DNA of 64,000 bases from Cinnamomum chago (lineage: Eukaryota; Streptophyta; Magnoliopsida; Laurales; Lauraceae): the NCBI GenBank assembly GCA_038049695.1, contig CP142453.1:22980001-23044000 (forward strand). The letters run 5' to 3'. The position numbers and the translations under genes were made by a program. The notes under the pieces were generated by a model. It made no database searches. It was not told the DNA's origin and worked only from the letters and a program-made list of their open reading frames with translations. Shown piece by piece: positions 15,901-27,729 of the stretch; positions within the stretch are counted from its first letter, which is position 1, and the number at the start of each line of letters is the position of its first letter.

Positions 15901-16052
15901 ATGGGCGTGCAGTCGATCCAATGGTGTACAGTACATCGAATGGGGTGCAAAGGTGGGCCCCATGTGTAATTCAGGGGATGTGTGCGTGTGGTCCATTTGG
16001 ATGGACTGATGGTGGACCCCACCCCCGATGCGCACTGGGAACACCTGATAAA

Positions 16053-16091
<39 letters not shown>

Positions 16092-19000
16092 TCAACCTGC
16101 ACTACATACATGCTGATGCAAATGGCCAAGATTTATTTGAAGATCAAATGGTTAAACAAGCTCTTTCTTTTATGGAGGCATATGATACGATGGAGCACAT
16201 GGGGCCCGGACCTGCATGTTGTCGGTTTAATTGAATAAAAGAACCCTAACAGTCCCGTTAATGCTGAAATTTATAAATATTTGGGGCTGTTTTACTGTTC
16301 CAGAGTAATTACAAGGGGTTTCTTGTAATTTCTGGAAGTTCTTAAATTCATAACTGTGCGTAGAAAGGGGCTGTTATGCAGGAAGTTTGGAACAACAGGT
16401 TGATGGTTCACATCCAGCCCAACCCATGAAGCAAAGCACTGGATGGTCACGTTGGCTCTAACGTAGAGCTGCTGCCCTGCACCTTTAACTGTCTTGTGTG
16501 TGGGCTCCTGCAAATCTGCTGTTTCTTGTCTCTTTCTCAACGAGTTGGAAGAACAGTTGGTGACGTGTTTCACCGATGGACTTAAGCTGTCATCACTGAC
16601 ATGATGGGTCTGGCACTGATCTTCACTGCTGTGGAGGCATGTCGGCAAGCTAGCCTTGCCAAGAAGTGACTCAAGAGACAGCAGCACTTTCCTGCACAGA
16701 CAGCCCCTTTCTACCCACAATTATGAATTTAAGAACTTCCAGAAATTACAAAAAAAAAAAAAAAACCCTGTAATTTTCTGGAACAGTAACACTGCCCCAA
16801 AATATTTAAATTTTCAGCATTAATGCGACTGTTAGGGTTCTTTTATTCAATTAAACCGACAACACATGGGTCCGGCCCCATGTGCTTGATCATGTGCCTC
16901 CACAAAATACAGAACTTGCTTAACCACTTGATCTTCAAATAAATCTTGGCCATCTGCATCCCATGCTTTCCAATTTGTGAAGAAGCTGTGCTAAGTTGAA
17001 GAATACCTTTCTACCAGAAGCCAATTACCTGCCTTCAACTTCTGGATATTATACATCTCCATGGCTGATTCTGTACCATTAAAAATTCTTTACTTCCAAA
17101 GGACCACAGATAGCCATGAACACTAACTTAATCTACCCACAACATGCCTGCCCGCCCACAAAGTCATTAATTTAAACAGCACTTGTCACTGAAATAAGAT
17201 AACTCCAAAGTGGCTGGAAGACTTACAATGGAGAAGTAAATGGTCATCTTATTTCACGCTCCACTTCACAAGATGAGCAAATGCCTACCACTGATGCAGA
17301 CGAAATTTCCTCTCTGTAGGTTGTCAAGTCTGGAAACTTTGCCTCTCGTCACTGCCGCAAAATGACTCCATTATTTGATGCAGTCAAGGAACCCAAATCC
17401 AATTACTCTTGAACCCAAGATACCCTAATCTTCAATAAAACTGAAAGTCCATTAGGAGAAAAGTAGAGATTCGCTTTCCATTGATCGCAAAAATCCACCA
17501 TAGAGATCTTTAATCTGTTGGGAGTACTCTCAAGCCAAGGAGAAGATAAATGAAAATGCAGAAATTGCAACCTTTATTGTGATGCATGAAAAGTAACCAA
17601 GCTTAAACAACCGTCCCATTACATGAATATATAAACTGTTTTTAGAGACTGATAGAACCATAAATCTAGTATTACATCTCACCATCCAGCTAATCTCATT
17701 AAAATCTCTATTTAATGGTCCTAGGACCATTCCTTACATAATCCTCTAACAACTCAAATATGGAAAGGAAATATGAGAAATAAACCGTTGAAGCTTGTAG
17801 ACGTCTAGGTTGACTTGTTCTCGGACACCCAGCCACTTGAGCTTATCTCAATGATGTTCCATCATCAACTAGAGATTCCTAATAACAATAAAATAGGAAT
17901 GAAGATAAAGCAAATAACAACCAAACTATTGAAGAGAGAGTGCATGGCTGATCTTCCTTTCTTGATCTTGTGGGCCCCACTTGATAGTTGTTGCAACCTA
18001 CCTGCTGTCACCTCCTCTTTTGTCTGTTCATAGGCATATGACAAAGGGCATATGGCAAAGGGAAGAAGCATTGTGTACAATTTTAGAAATATGGAGAGGA
18101 TGTCATGCTAGTTGGTTGGATGTGTTGAGGATGTAGATCTCTAGGGGTTGTGGGCACTACCCACTATCCCAGTTGGACCTGCCACCCATTCGAACTGTAC
18201 TCTAGTCCTTGGGCTGATTTTGAGTGGGTTGGGCTTGGTTTGGGTCATGTCAAGTGGGCCTAAGTCTTCCAACATGCAGCCTATTATCAGTGGCATGTTT
18301 GGATCAATTGGATCATGTTGGACTTGGTTAGATGGCTAATTTGACCCATTAAGGGACTGATCTGGATCTCCATAAAATTCAGCATATTCAATGTAAAATT
18401 TTGAACCCATCTTGAGCCAATCTTGATCATCCAAATTCACATCTGAGCCCCCATTAGGACAGACCAAAAATCCTTGTGATCGATACATTTGCTCAATCAC
18501 CTGATACATTTGCTCTATCAATTGCATATAATTGAGGGCTTGATCAATCACATGATACATTTGCTCTATGACATATGCTCCTGTGTCAAAAATCACATGA
18601 TCCATTGGATCTATGCCATAGCTCCTGCATCATTATTAGAGGAGCCGTGCCCAACTGTGTGATATGTGGGGGTTGAATGGAAAATTTGGGATCAATGGTC
18701 TTATGAGAAGACTTGGATTGAAATGTTTCCGAATCTGCAATTTTCCATCACCCCTGCTATGAAAACATTCATTAATGGATTCAATAAAGTTGCATCTCTG
18801 TCTCCTCACCAAGACAAATGCCTCCTAAAACCAACACTCTACACCAAATTTGAACCCCTGCCTCATCCAACCCCTACCTCCTACACACGCATACACATGA
18901 CCACCCATAAAAATGGCTGACAAACAATTTTTTATTAACTCTATGACCTCGGAATTTGTTTCTGAAGGAACTTTTTAAACTCATCTTGTCTCTATCCCTA

Positions 19001-22000
19001 ATCCTTCATAAACCCCACTCTTTTCTTAAAGATATTTCCATGATACTAACCATACTTGAAATGGCACTGCAAAATCAGATATTTGAGCTAGGTAGTCCAT
19101 GCAAATGAGCCTTTGGGCCAACCTGTTAACATAATTGGGTCAAATTTTGGTCATAGTCTTAAGTGTTGATGCCTCATGCATTTATTCTTCTATCTGTAGG
19201 TTGAAGCTGCTAAAGGCTTCCTGGCAGTGCTCAGATCTTATCTGGACTCTCTCTGTTCGAACCTGCGCTCTCACACAATTACAAATGTCCAGTCCAATAA
19301 TGATAAGGTTCTTTTCTTTTGTAATTAAACTTTACTCTTGGAAATTCTGGTACATTAGAGGTTAATGGTTTCGTTTGTCTATTCCTTAATATCATGATAG
19401 GTTTGAATGTTACAAGTTTTAATGATCGGATGTTTGTCAGCTGTTGATTTTTTGTTTGTTTATCTGGTAAAAGCTGATTTTCATTTTTAAGATTGAAGAC
19501 CATGAGTGCAGAAAGGCCTGCATTGTGAGACTTGAAACTGAGTTTGGTTACTAGGATTGCTCTTTACATGATAAGGTGTTGCACTTTTCTTAGTGTGTTT
19601 TGAAGGGACTCGAAATCTTTGCAGAACCTGTATGACTAGAAGCAAAGTACTCTGAAGTGGACTTCTAACATCATTTGGATAACTGCTATACAATGCTTGA
19701 AATACTGCTTGCTGCAACACCTGATCATTTACATAAGAAAAAAAATTATAGCAGGGCGATGAAAGAAAGGTTTGCTAGTCAACTATATAACTGTTTTTCA
19801 CAGCTAAGAAGTCAGTATAATACTTCATTTAAAACTAAGATATGTAGAAGGCAGCTTTAGCACCAGCAGCCCAAGTATCCTAAATTCCTATGCAACAAGC
19901 AGCAATCTTAATTTCCTCTTGGGCTATTAGTCTTTTCTGCTAATGTTTAGATTGAGATTTAGTCTTTTTTGGAGGCCTCCTCTCATGCTTAGTTTCTAGG
20001 TGTGCTGCTTGTGGCAAGGTAGGACTGAACTCAATTTGGGCATTTTGTTTCTTGTCTGTTAGAAAGGTTATGTTTGTCCGTACAATTTTGACTATTGGCC
20101 TGTGGTTGATGAAATCTTATCTTCCAAAAAGCAAAACCTCCAAAACTACATTAAAGGAATTTCTAGTAAATCCACGACATTGACTGGAAGTGGATTTAAT
20201 TCTTGTTGGCTTACTAAACGGAGCAATCTATAGATCAAAAGCTGTGTGGGAGCCTATCATAGCAAAGCTTGAGAAAAAATTTGTCCATGTGAAAAGACAA
20301 TATTTGTAAGGAAACTTTGTCAAACTTAACTCCTGTACTTTACAAGATGTTGAGACTTGAGACGGTAATTGACAGATTGGATCTCATTGAAAGGATTTTC
20401 TAATGGGAGGGCAGAGTGTTTGGAGGAAAATGCATTCAATGAAGCTGAGCGAGGTGATAAATCCAAAACATGCAGGTGGGTTGGGACTTGGAAGTCTTGG
20501 CCTAAAAAATTGTGGATTGCAAGAGAAATGATAGAGTTAGAGGTGACCCCAATTGATCGGAAATCCATACTCGAATCTATAGAAATTCAAGCAATCACAA
20601 GGAGAAAAGTAGTAGAAAGCTTACCCCAAAACACTAATCCACCGCTTGATTAGCCTTCAATTCATAGGAGAAAACATTCTCAAACCAATTGGAGAAGAAG
20701 ATAATAATTGCAATAATGCAATTTTATTGAGTGAAATATTCAAAATAACAGTCTAGGGTTGGATGTCTATACTAACAAGTACATTTAATAAGGTTTTTTC
20801 CCATAAACTATACCTAATCTAACTTAGATCCTAGGCATCCATCACATCTAATCAATAAAGAAAAATACCAAAATAGGAGTCCTTTCACAACTTAGTATCT
20901 TAAGTGAAAAGAAAGAAACAAAATATAAAGCATGTAGCATCCACTTGGACGTCCCTCTACTTGACAGATGTTGGTCCTATGTGTCTTCTTTATGAAGATA
21001 TCTACTTTCCTTCTTTAACTTTAGCAAGCGCTTGCCTTGTAGACTCGTTAAGACATGGATTTACCTTTAGGGAAGTTGTCAAAACCAAAACTTGCATATT
21101 GCTATATTCATTGTGTGTCCCATGTCAAGGGAATTGTAGGCTCCGCATTTTGGACTAGTGGGACCAGTCACACGTGTTTAATTGGAGAAGGTCTTGGTGT
21201 TTCTCATGGGTTGGGTCTTGAGTGTATTCGGCCTGTTTGAGTAATGATCCACGGCCCCCTAGTTAGACAATGTAATCCTATTATGAGTAGACTATTTTTT
21301 ATGTTTGGGCTTAGATGAGCTTGATTAGATGGTCCAAACAGATCATAAAAATGTTGTTTTGGTCCCTTAATTAATTTTAAAAATTTCACAATTGATTTGG
21401 GCCCATTTTGGCCATGCAATATAAGATTTGCCTTTTGTTTAATCTTTCTCTGATTATCTCTGATCTTGGGCCCCCTTTTTCGATTTAGCTGATCCAAGTA
21501 ATCAACGGCTAGATCAGTCACATGTCCACATAGGCCTGGTCTATAAGCTTCTGCATCACAACACCATGGCAGCAGTTAAAGGAGTAGAAAGAAGCTTTCT
21601 GGAAATGTTCCCAGGCATTGTATGTCGGGTTTGTGGGGATTCTTTCACCTTTCTGGGAAGAGTCTAATGTGTAAAGGGGGAAGTGTTTCCAGTAAAGGAG
21701 TGGGTTTCAAGTTGGGGAGGGTGGCATCTAATAAAGAATCATAAATAGGAGATTCTTATATGTGTGGGAAGTAATGTGTCTTGGGAAGTGTTGTTCAGGT
21801 GAGTCAATCCAAGGTGTTTGAATATTAGTTGTTATTGGGTTTTCTTCCTAACGTGTTTATATGTAGGGAAAAGGTGGATATTTGTATATGGAAGACATTC
21901 TCATTCAGGAAGTTCTCTTCAAAGTCGTTTTACTTGGCTTCAGATGCGTCTTCAACAACTCAACTTTCATGTGCGCTGGTGTGGCTGGGTTTAGCTCCTC

Positions 22001-24283
22001 TTTGATTGGAGGCCTTCTGTTGATTGGCAGCAGCTTGTAAGGTGTCTACAATGGAAACCATGGAAGGAAGGGCATGGTTTTGGAGAATATCAAGGATATG
22101 TGCTCTTTATGTAGGAGGGAGAGGGAATAGATTAGTCTCTTATTCCTACATTGTGACAGATCTTCTAATCTTTGTTTGGAGCCACTTTATCAATTGATGC
22201 AGCTTGTCTTGGTGTTTCTTGGATCTTTTAAGTGATGCGGTTGTTGCTTGGTGGGTGTCTCCTTTTCATGGTTGTGGGCTATTGCTGCTTGGATAGACAT
22301 ATTATCAACATTTTCAAGGGAACATCGATGTTTGCAAATGCCCTTATCTGTACTGGCCAGGAGTTTAAAAGTGTGAAGTTGGATAATGTGGTTCCATCTC
22401 CCAAGGAGGGGAAAACAACATCTTGGTCCCCTCTAGAAGGTTTTTGAAGTTCAATGTGGACAGAGCAACTAGAGGCAAATCACTCAAGGCCGACAAGTAT
22501 CAGCGGTGTTCTTTGTAACAACAAATGATACGTTTTATTATACACGTGTGCGAAGCATGTGGGAATTGAGGACTTCTATGAAGCTGAGATGATAGCTGTT
22601 TTGGAAGGTCTTTGGATCTATTCTCATGCATTGTAGGACAGGTCAACTGTGGAGAGTGACTCATCCAATGCTATTTCTTGGGTGTCTTCTTCTGTAACAA
22701 CCCCATGGAAATTTCAATTCTACTTCAATGACACTAAGGGCCCGTTTGGAAACTCTAAAAACAAGCTCTTATTTTGTGACCTAGAACTTATTTACAGATT
22801 AAAGCGTTTGGTAAACCTCTAATTAATATTCTAATTTTAGAGCTTATTTACAAATTAGAGCTTTTGCCTCTAAAGAAAATAAGCTAAGGGGGGATGCTCA
22901 TTTCTTTTAGAGCTTTTTAGCCAAAGTGGATAGAGGTGGACAATGCAAAATTTATGTGTTTTGGATGAAAATAACCTTATAAAATTTCAAAATAGCGCAA
23001 ATGGCGGGTTCTACATTATAAATTTTATAAGGTAAGCCCCAATTACCTCATGAAATAAGAGCTTTTTTTAATAATTTTATCAAACACACTAATTGGAAAT
23101 TATAACTTAAAATTTAGAGCTTTAATTTTAGACCTTAATCTAATTAACTCTTATTAATTAGATTAAAGTCTCCAAATCGGCCCTAAAACTGTCCTCATCA
23201 ATTAATGTGGTTTTTCATCATGTGGGTTGGTACTCGGTCATCTAATGGCATGTTGGATTCTTTGGCAAATAACAGGGTGTGTGGGGATTTCCCTTCAGTA
23301 GCCCCCACTATATTTTTCTTTCTTTTTTTCATGTGTTTAGGGTATAGTTCTCTTGTCCCTATGCTTCCCCTCCTCTTCTGGTTATCATTATCTTAAGTTG
23401 GTAATCTTCTCTTTATCTTTAATCTAATTTACCCAAAAAAACCCCATAAAAGTCTACCTTTCTTGGCATTTTCAAAACCACACAGTTTTTGTAACAGTGC
23501 ACCTTCCAACTATGCTATGGGCTCATCATCTTTATGAATAATTAAACCAATTTATTTAATAAGATCAATTATTTACTGATCAATTGGTTCATGAGTGCAT
23601 GTAATCTACACTGATGGTTCACGTAATGTGATTGTGGTGCCACTTGTATATAGCATTGGATTTGGAAATCAAAATGTGAAGTATCTTTGTAGTCACCTCC
23701 ATTGGTTACTTTTTCTTTTTCACACCCCTTATTTTGAGGATATTGTGGGGGTTTAACATCAAAACCAAAAGGAATGATCTCATTCCTCACCTCTACACGG
23801 AAGAATTTATCCAATACCTTTGGGTCAAGTTGCCTATCTTTGCAGATGTCTTTTTATTTTTATTTTTATTTTTTTTTACGAGCTCTATTTTCCTGACTGA
23901 TTCTCAAATATCCCTCAGTATTCCAGCTTCTCATCCTACATCAACATAGCAGAATTTAACCTGTCTAAGTGTCTTTTAACAAGCTAATAACTCTCTTTTT
24001 GTTCTTGTGCTGCCACCATTAGGTTTCTTTACTCTTGAAAGAAAGTTTCATTGATTCATACCCAAGTCGTGACAGGCCTTTTATGAAGGTATATGTTCAA
24101 AGTTATATTTCCTAGAAGGCAATTGATATATTAGGAGCAATGAACTTACTTCGATGTATAGTTCTTTAGGATGAAACTGGTACTGATCCTGTTTATTTTG
24201 TATTATTGGAGCAGCTTTTTGTGGACACCCAGCTCTTTTCTGTACATACAGATTTAGTTCTCTCATTCTACCAAAAAGAGTAG
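925..24283 (+). CDS. DENN (AEX-3) domain-containing protein, 3' 15 exons, 5' end outside window
   Basis: Exons by splice-site reading: 925-984, 1220-1264, 3469-3668, 5658-6137, 6262-6388, 6508-6705, 6888-6977, 9073-9135, 12088-12162, 12332-12382, 12901-12978, 14825-14959, 19200-19307, 24023-24088 and 24215-24283 (TAG). All join in frame with GT-AG borders and give 614 residues. DENN proteins act as GDP/GTP exchange factors or adaptors for Rab GTPases in vesicle traffic. The uDENN end is in exon 3 (ADDSTLYGCCVLVEE). A long acidic/serine-rich linker fills exon 4. cDENN runs over exons 6-12 (LEKQIVVVCSNLGVLSALVL; PYQWQSLLMPVLP). dDENN fills the last three exons, ending VLSFYQKE. No WD40 repeats follow, so this is not SCD1; it matches the plant At5g35560/At2g20320 type from memory. 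The gene is stretched by introns of up to 4.7 kb. Function is inferred from the family; the exon structure is seen directly. Confidence 0.92.
1265..3468. other. DENN intron, 2.2 kb
   Basis: It holds a locally GC-richer, pyrimidine-rich patch (about 1750-2060, many tcctcgtcc/cttctc runs) and GAGCTC-rich degenerate sequence near 2760-2900. No transposon ends or coding similarity could be assigned. Confidence 0.5.
3669..5010. other. DENN intron, first part
   Basis: The intron starts with donor gtgtgc after AAAAG at 3668, chosen because AG+C across the junction restores the family reading into IFTEERLERL. I see nothing else recognisable up to the tandem repeat at 5011. Confidence 0.5.
5011..5265. 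repeat. Three-copy tandem repeat, unit about 80-88 bp, in DENN intron
   Basis: The three copies start at 5011, 5098 and 5178. Each begins caaa(c/t)t(a/g)ctgt and ends ggatttgt(c/a)t. The middle copy has lost about 8 bp. Copies 1 and 3 are more alike than either is to copy 2. The array ends about 390 bp before the next exon acceptor. Confidence 0.85.
5584..5651. repeat. (TA)n followed by T23 polypyrimidine tract at a DENN acceptor
   Basis: A TA dinucleotide run (5584-5603) and a 23-base T run (5629-5651) sit directly before gtgcag and the exon starting at 5658. The T run serves as the polypyrimidine tract. Both are slippage-prone, so length variation next to this acceptor is likely. Confidence 0.85.
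7884..8507. mobile_element. Possible PIF/Harbinger (Tourist-like) MITE, 624 bp
   Basis: The left end GGGTTCATTTGTC and the right end (read inverted) GGGGCCGTTTGTTTG match at about 10 of 15 positions. Both are flanked by TTA (7881-7883 and 8508-8510), the target preference of PIF/Harbinger elements. There is no coding capacity. The ends are imperfect, so the call is tentative. Confidence 0.4.
9136..12087. other. DENN intron, 2.95 kb
   Basis: AT-rich. A MITE-like left end (gtgtgtttggttg, near 9900) has no partner that I can find. There is a short (GT)n at 11124-11139. No coding remnants were recognised. Confidence 0.45.
12979..13942. other. DENN intron, proximal part
   Basis: No recognisable feature between the donor at 12979 and the tandem duplication that starts near 13943. 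Confidence 0.45.
13943..14440. repeat. Diverged two-copy tandem duplication in DENN intron
   Basis: The block ttgtgtactgtttttgtgg occurs near 13945 and again near 14255. The block gtatcaagac...ggcaactgtgttta occurs from 14091 and again from 14284 (offset 193). Copy 1 carries an extra stretch of about 115 bp between the two blocks. It lies 385 bp before the exon at 14825. Confidence 0.75.
16056..16088. repeat. (AT)n microsatellite
   Basis: An uninterrupted AT dinucleotide run of about 16 units, just left of the long inverted repeat. Confidence 0.9.
16115..16960. repeat. Long inverted repeat (arms about 270 bp, spacer about 300 bp) inside a DENN intron
   Basis: The left arm (about 16115-16387) reappears inverted as the right arm (about 16687-16960). 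The shared core includes gtcggtttaattgaataaaa, gttagggttctttt in reverse sense, and tttctggaagttcttaaatt. By eye the arms are roughly 85% identical; the right arm has an A15 tract (16750-16764) where the left has ttgtaa. The transcript of the host intron would fold into a long imperfect hairpin. The outer part of each arm contains a short open frame (starting ADANGQDLFEDQ in the left arm) ending in TGA, possibly a captured coding fragment; I do not recognise it. It could be a foldback element or an inverted duplication. Confidence 0.85.
16961..19199. other. Rest of DENN intron: LTR-like debris
   Basis: It has the look of degraded LTR sequence: repeated gggcc words, and degenerate tandem copies of a tttgctctatcaatt-type unit around 18480-18570. 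No paired LTRs, PBS or coding domain could be assigned. Confidence 0.35.
19308..21869. other. DENN intron, proximal part
   Basis: No recognisable gene or element end. Segments around 20660-21540 resemble the debris at 17500-18650 in style (cttctgcatcac/ctcctgcatcat words, GGGCC words) and may derive from the same repeat family. Confidence 0.35.
21870..23440 (+). mobile_element. LINE 3' remnant (zf-RVT and RNase H-like region), split by a MITE
   Basis: Broken reading frames recall the end of plant LINE ORF2: a cysteine-rich CSLCRRERE segment (zf-RVT), then KFNVDRATRGK, YEAEMIAVLEGLW and ESDSSNAISWV (RNase H fold). After the inserted MITE comes NGMLDSLANNRV, the usual end of the domain. It has many stops and frameshifts, so it is dead. 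It is oriented like its host gene. Confidence 0.75.
22738..23183. mobile_element. Tourist-like (PIF/Harbinger) MITE, 446 bp, with TAA target duplication
   Basis: The left end GGGCCCGTTTGGAAACT and the inverted right end GGGCCGATTTGGAGACT match closely. Both sides carry TAA (22735-22737 and 23184-23186). Subterminal sequence is also partly inverted (aagctcttattt). It has no ORF. Removing it rejoins the RNase H frame of the surrounding LINE remnant, so it inserted after the LINE. Confidence 0.85.
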
Positions 24284-26420
24284 TGCTGCGTTGGAAGGTT
24301 GAAGCCTCAAGATAAACGACTGTTGAATTGGTAACATATGATTTTTTATGTTGTATTTTTAGATGTTTTGCTTTCATAATTAAAGTAGAAAATTTCTTTT
24401 TCTTTCTTGTTTCACTCACCTTTGGCATAAAATGTAAGTTCGTAATCAACATTGGGTGGTTGAATAGCCCTTTGAATGTGATATTTTTCGAGTGTGCAGA
24501 GGAAAATTACGGAACTTGGCAAGTAAAAATAATGAATAGCATTTTTATACATGGATGAGAGGTGTGAGAAACTTGCTCCCTCATGGATTCTGATGGTTTG
24601 GTTGGTTAGTAATCATGGGCTTGTTCTCTTCACGCAGGTGACTGGTGGTATTAAGATGACTTATGTCCCGTAAGACGGTGTGGTTTTAATTCAGGGGATG
24701 TAAAATCACTACTATATCTCAAAAGAAAAAGAAAGAAGTCAACTGTATACACAGGGAACTGGGAGAGGGTACTTCTGTTTGGAAATGAGCCACTTCTTTT
24801 TGACAAAGAAGAGGGCGTACTAATCCTTGAACCCTTGACCTCTTTTTTCATGTGTTTAATCATTCAACCATAAGAGATACAACTCTACAAGGAAGATGGG
24901 TGGAAATCAGCCCCCCTTTTTGGATTAGGCCTTACTTTGTTTCGGCCAATGTCAAAACGTAGCGGAGTTTATTACTGATGAGTTGGACCACCATACCTTA
25001 GATTTGATATTTTCTCTTTAATTGGCCGTGCATTCTGGTCGTAAAACCTCTCTTAATGGACAATCCTAGCAAAAAGTCCCAAGGGTTTGCTATATTCTCA
25101 TTCTAGATTACAGGCATGTTGTCATGTTGGGTACATGGCATCAAGCTTCTGCCTTTGAAGTTCATGAATATTACAACTTCATGGTTCCTTTGAAATTCTT
25201 GAATATTACAACTTCATGGTTTCCTTTGATGGTGAGAACTGAGATGATGATCTATATGAAAATTGTGTTTATCCAAGCAATGATCTCAGCTTGAGATTTG
25301 AGCTCAACTGCCTGGTACGCAGCTCATGCTGAGTTGGGAGCAGAGCTTGAGGAATGAGAAAGCTGGGCTCAAGTTGGCCTTGGGATTTTGGCTTGTCTTC
25401 CTTGTGCATGCATAAAATGATCCGAGCTTGGGCTTGAGGTTGGAATTGAGTTCAAAGTAAAATGTCTACTTAATTGAGCAGAGCCCTAAATCAAGTTGAG
25501 TTTGAGTGGAACAGAGCTGAACAAGCCCTAAATCCAGCTCTGATTGGCCTAACACAACCGGGCCAAGTTCAAGCTGGCTCAGCTCGTTGGCAGCTCTAAG
25601 CCCAAACCCGTTGTGCAGGCCTTTTATCTTGATCCAAGTTATGTTTTAAATACATTGAGTTGGGTGGGGTTGGGCAGTGTATTCAGATATTGAAGCATGC
25701 AGAGAGTCAATCCGGCTCATTTAGCTGTCATGCAAGAAAGTCAGATACCCGCTCCCACATCCATTTTTTGTTTGATCGGACGACCTAAATTTGAAACTCA
25801 TGTGAGTAGGTAGGCCTTTTGATTAGTCAATCAAAACTTGACAGTAGCCAATGAATTGTCATATGTTCAAATTTGACACTCATCCAACTTTTGCTCACGA
25901 TACGTCTTGAACAATTAAACTTTAGCGCCGTAGATTAAGGTGTTGGATGTTATGAGATTTTAAATATGTTAGGATGGCCGTAGATTAAGATGTTGGGATG
26001 ATATGAGATTTTGAATATGTTAGGATGATTTTTGATTTTAAATTCATATCTTTACATTGAACGGAATGACATGTTCGTCGTATATAACAGTGGGCCCCAC
26101 TTAGAGGGGTGTTTTTTGAAGGAAAAAAAAAAAAACCGTCCTGAGAGTTTTCTAGCGCTCCTCATATAAGGCAGTGCTAGACAGCACCTGAGCATTTTTC
26201 ATAAGAAAAATGCCCATCTTAGTTGGAACCCTCACGAAAGTCCATTGGATGGTAAGATCTAAATAAGACCTACTTTTGTGCAAAGTTTTGAATCAATAAG
26301 ATCATACTAACCCTTTGAACTATGGTTCTAAGATTTAATGGTTTTAGAGGCATCATTTTTTTATGATTTCAATCCAATGATGAGGGGAATATTAGATTGA
26401 CTCGAGGTGGGCCTCATGAC
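24284..26420. other. Downstream of DENN gene: 3' UTR and intergenic DNA
   Basis: The first few hundred bases are presumably 3' UTR, but no single poly(A) signal stands out. Further on is a degenerate GAGCTTGGGC/GAGCTCAG-rich stretch (25270-25620) and a two-copy short duplication near 25925-26030 (ccgtagattaag, gatatgagatttt, aatatgttaggat). No coding signal. Confidence 0.45.
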
Positions 26421-26476
26421 AAAAAAAAAAAAAAAAAAAAGGTGAAAAGGGGCGTTTTGGAGAATTACACCCCCCC

Positions 26477-26507
<31 letters not shown>

Positions 26508-26515
26508 ACACACAT

Positions 26516-26548
<33 letters not shown>
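26421..26548. repeat. Compound simple repeat: A20, C24, (AC)n, (AT)n
   Basis: An A20 run (26421-26440) is followed by a C24 run (about 26470-26493), then AC repeats to about 26513 and TA repeats to 26548. A pure C run this long is rare in plant DNA and its length may be an assembly estimate. Confidence 0.9.
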
Positions 26549-26704
26549 AGTAAAAACCCAACCTTAATAGTTATGATTATGATTAGGACAACTTTGAACC
26601 GCTCAAAATAATAACTCCTTTGCTATATAATTCTCATCTTTTGCACATCGTAATCCTACTTGGGTTTAGGCCCAATCTGAATCCGGGCACTTGACCCACC
26701 TAGG

Positions 26705-26925
26705 TTTTTTTTTTTTTGGCTATTGGAGGGTTCCCTACCCTTTGGGCTGGACTAATATCTTTGAGCCCATAGGGAAGCCGGGTAAATACTCATGTGGCCC
26801 CAAGGTGGTAGTACTAGTGGACTCAACATTCGATTTCTGAAGAAGGGGAAACCAGGGGTCGATACCAAGACCTCTAACTCTGAAAGAGGGAGGAACCGTA
26901 GTCCTAACCACTCGGCTAATCCCTT
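26705..26925 (-). mobile_element. tRNA-derived SINE
   Basis: On the minus strand the element starts with a tRNA-like head. The A box TAGCCGAGTGGTTAGG (26903-26918) fits the pol III consensus, and a B-box-like GGTATCGACCCC (26855-26866) lies about 50 nt downstream. A 3' A tail is seen as the T13 run at 26705-26717. No clear target duplication. The tRNA part lacks a foldable acceptor arm, so it is not a tRNA gene. Confidence 0.75.
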
Positions 26926-27382
26926 AGGTTAAGAAATTGTAATATGGAAATTGGGGCATTCCGAGAAATGAAAGAAATTGACCCTAGTTAAGCATTAAGT
27001 CAACGCATACAATTTAAACCAAGTTTGGACAAGTCGGACATCAACAAGTACCTCATGTTGTGAGCTGTTTGCCAACCAACCATGTTTAAATTCATGGCAG
27101 TGCCGGCCGACACTGTTGAAAGTCCCGGGCCATTAAGGCATTAATCATCCAAGCAGGTGTGCTAGCTAATTAATGTTTGGGTGGACAGTTTTCTGAAGAA
27201 ATCCTATGCATTCCTTGTAATAACCATGTCAACCAAAGCTAGAAAGAATGAACAATCCAACTTTGTAATTCACTAGCTGTGTTTTTAGGCCCTTATACCA
27301 GATCCAAGCCCAATAGATAATTTTCTGGGCCAAGCTTATCTATACTTAAAAAGCCTGGACAACATATTTTGTACAAGGCAGA

Positions 27383-27729
27383 AGGGGTGTTCACGGGCTG
27401 GGCCGGGCAGGGCTAAGGCATATCCAGGCCCATCTGGGCTTTAGAAACACCAGTTAGGCTCGGCCCAAGCCCAACATGGGCCATAAAAGTTAGGCCCAAG
27501 CCCGTCCATTTAATCAATCGGGGCCAGGCTGAACTGGGCTTTTAATCACTTTTGTGGCCGTTCGAGCACTAATTAAATTAAATTACGTGCATTTCTGACA
27601 TGCGCTGGACGGGGTCAGACTATGGGCTTGCTATTACTTAATCCATACTCGGCCCAATTATTAATCGGGCCCTAAGTACATATCCAAGCCCCGCCCAAAG
27701 CGGGCTAGGCCTGGCCCATGAGCACCCCT
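27383..27729. mobile_element. hAT-like MITE with GGCCC-rich body
   Basis: The ends are inverted: AGGGGTGTTCACGGGCTGGG at the left and AGGGGTGCTCATGGGCCAGG read inward from the right. The body is rich in GGCCCAAGCCC words. No convincing 8-bp target duplication, so the family is a guess. Confidence 0.55.

Noticed and set aside
16292..16720. 142-codon minus-strand frame across the inverted-repeat spacer
   Set aside because: It starts in one arm and ends in the other, has no recognisable domain and is best explained by chance openness in the foldback.
26855..26918. Possible tRNA gene on the minus strand
   Set aside because: The A and B boxes are good, but the acceptor arm does not close and the sequence continues into a SINE body with an A tail.
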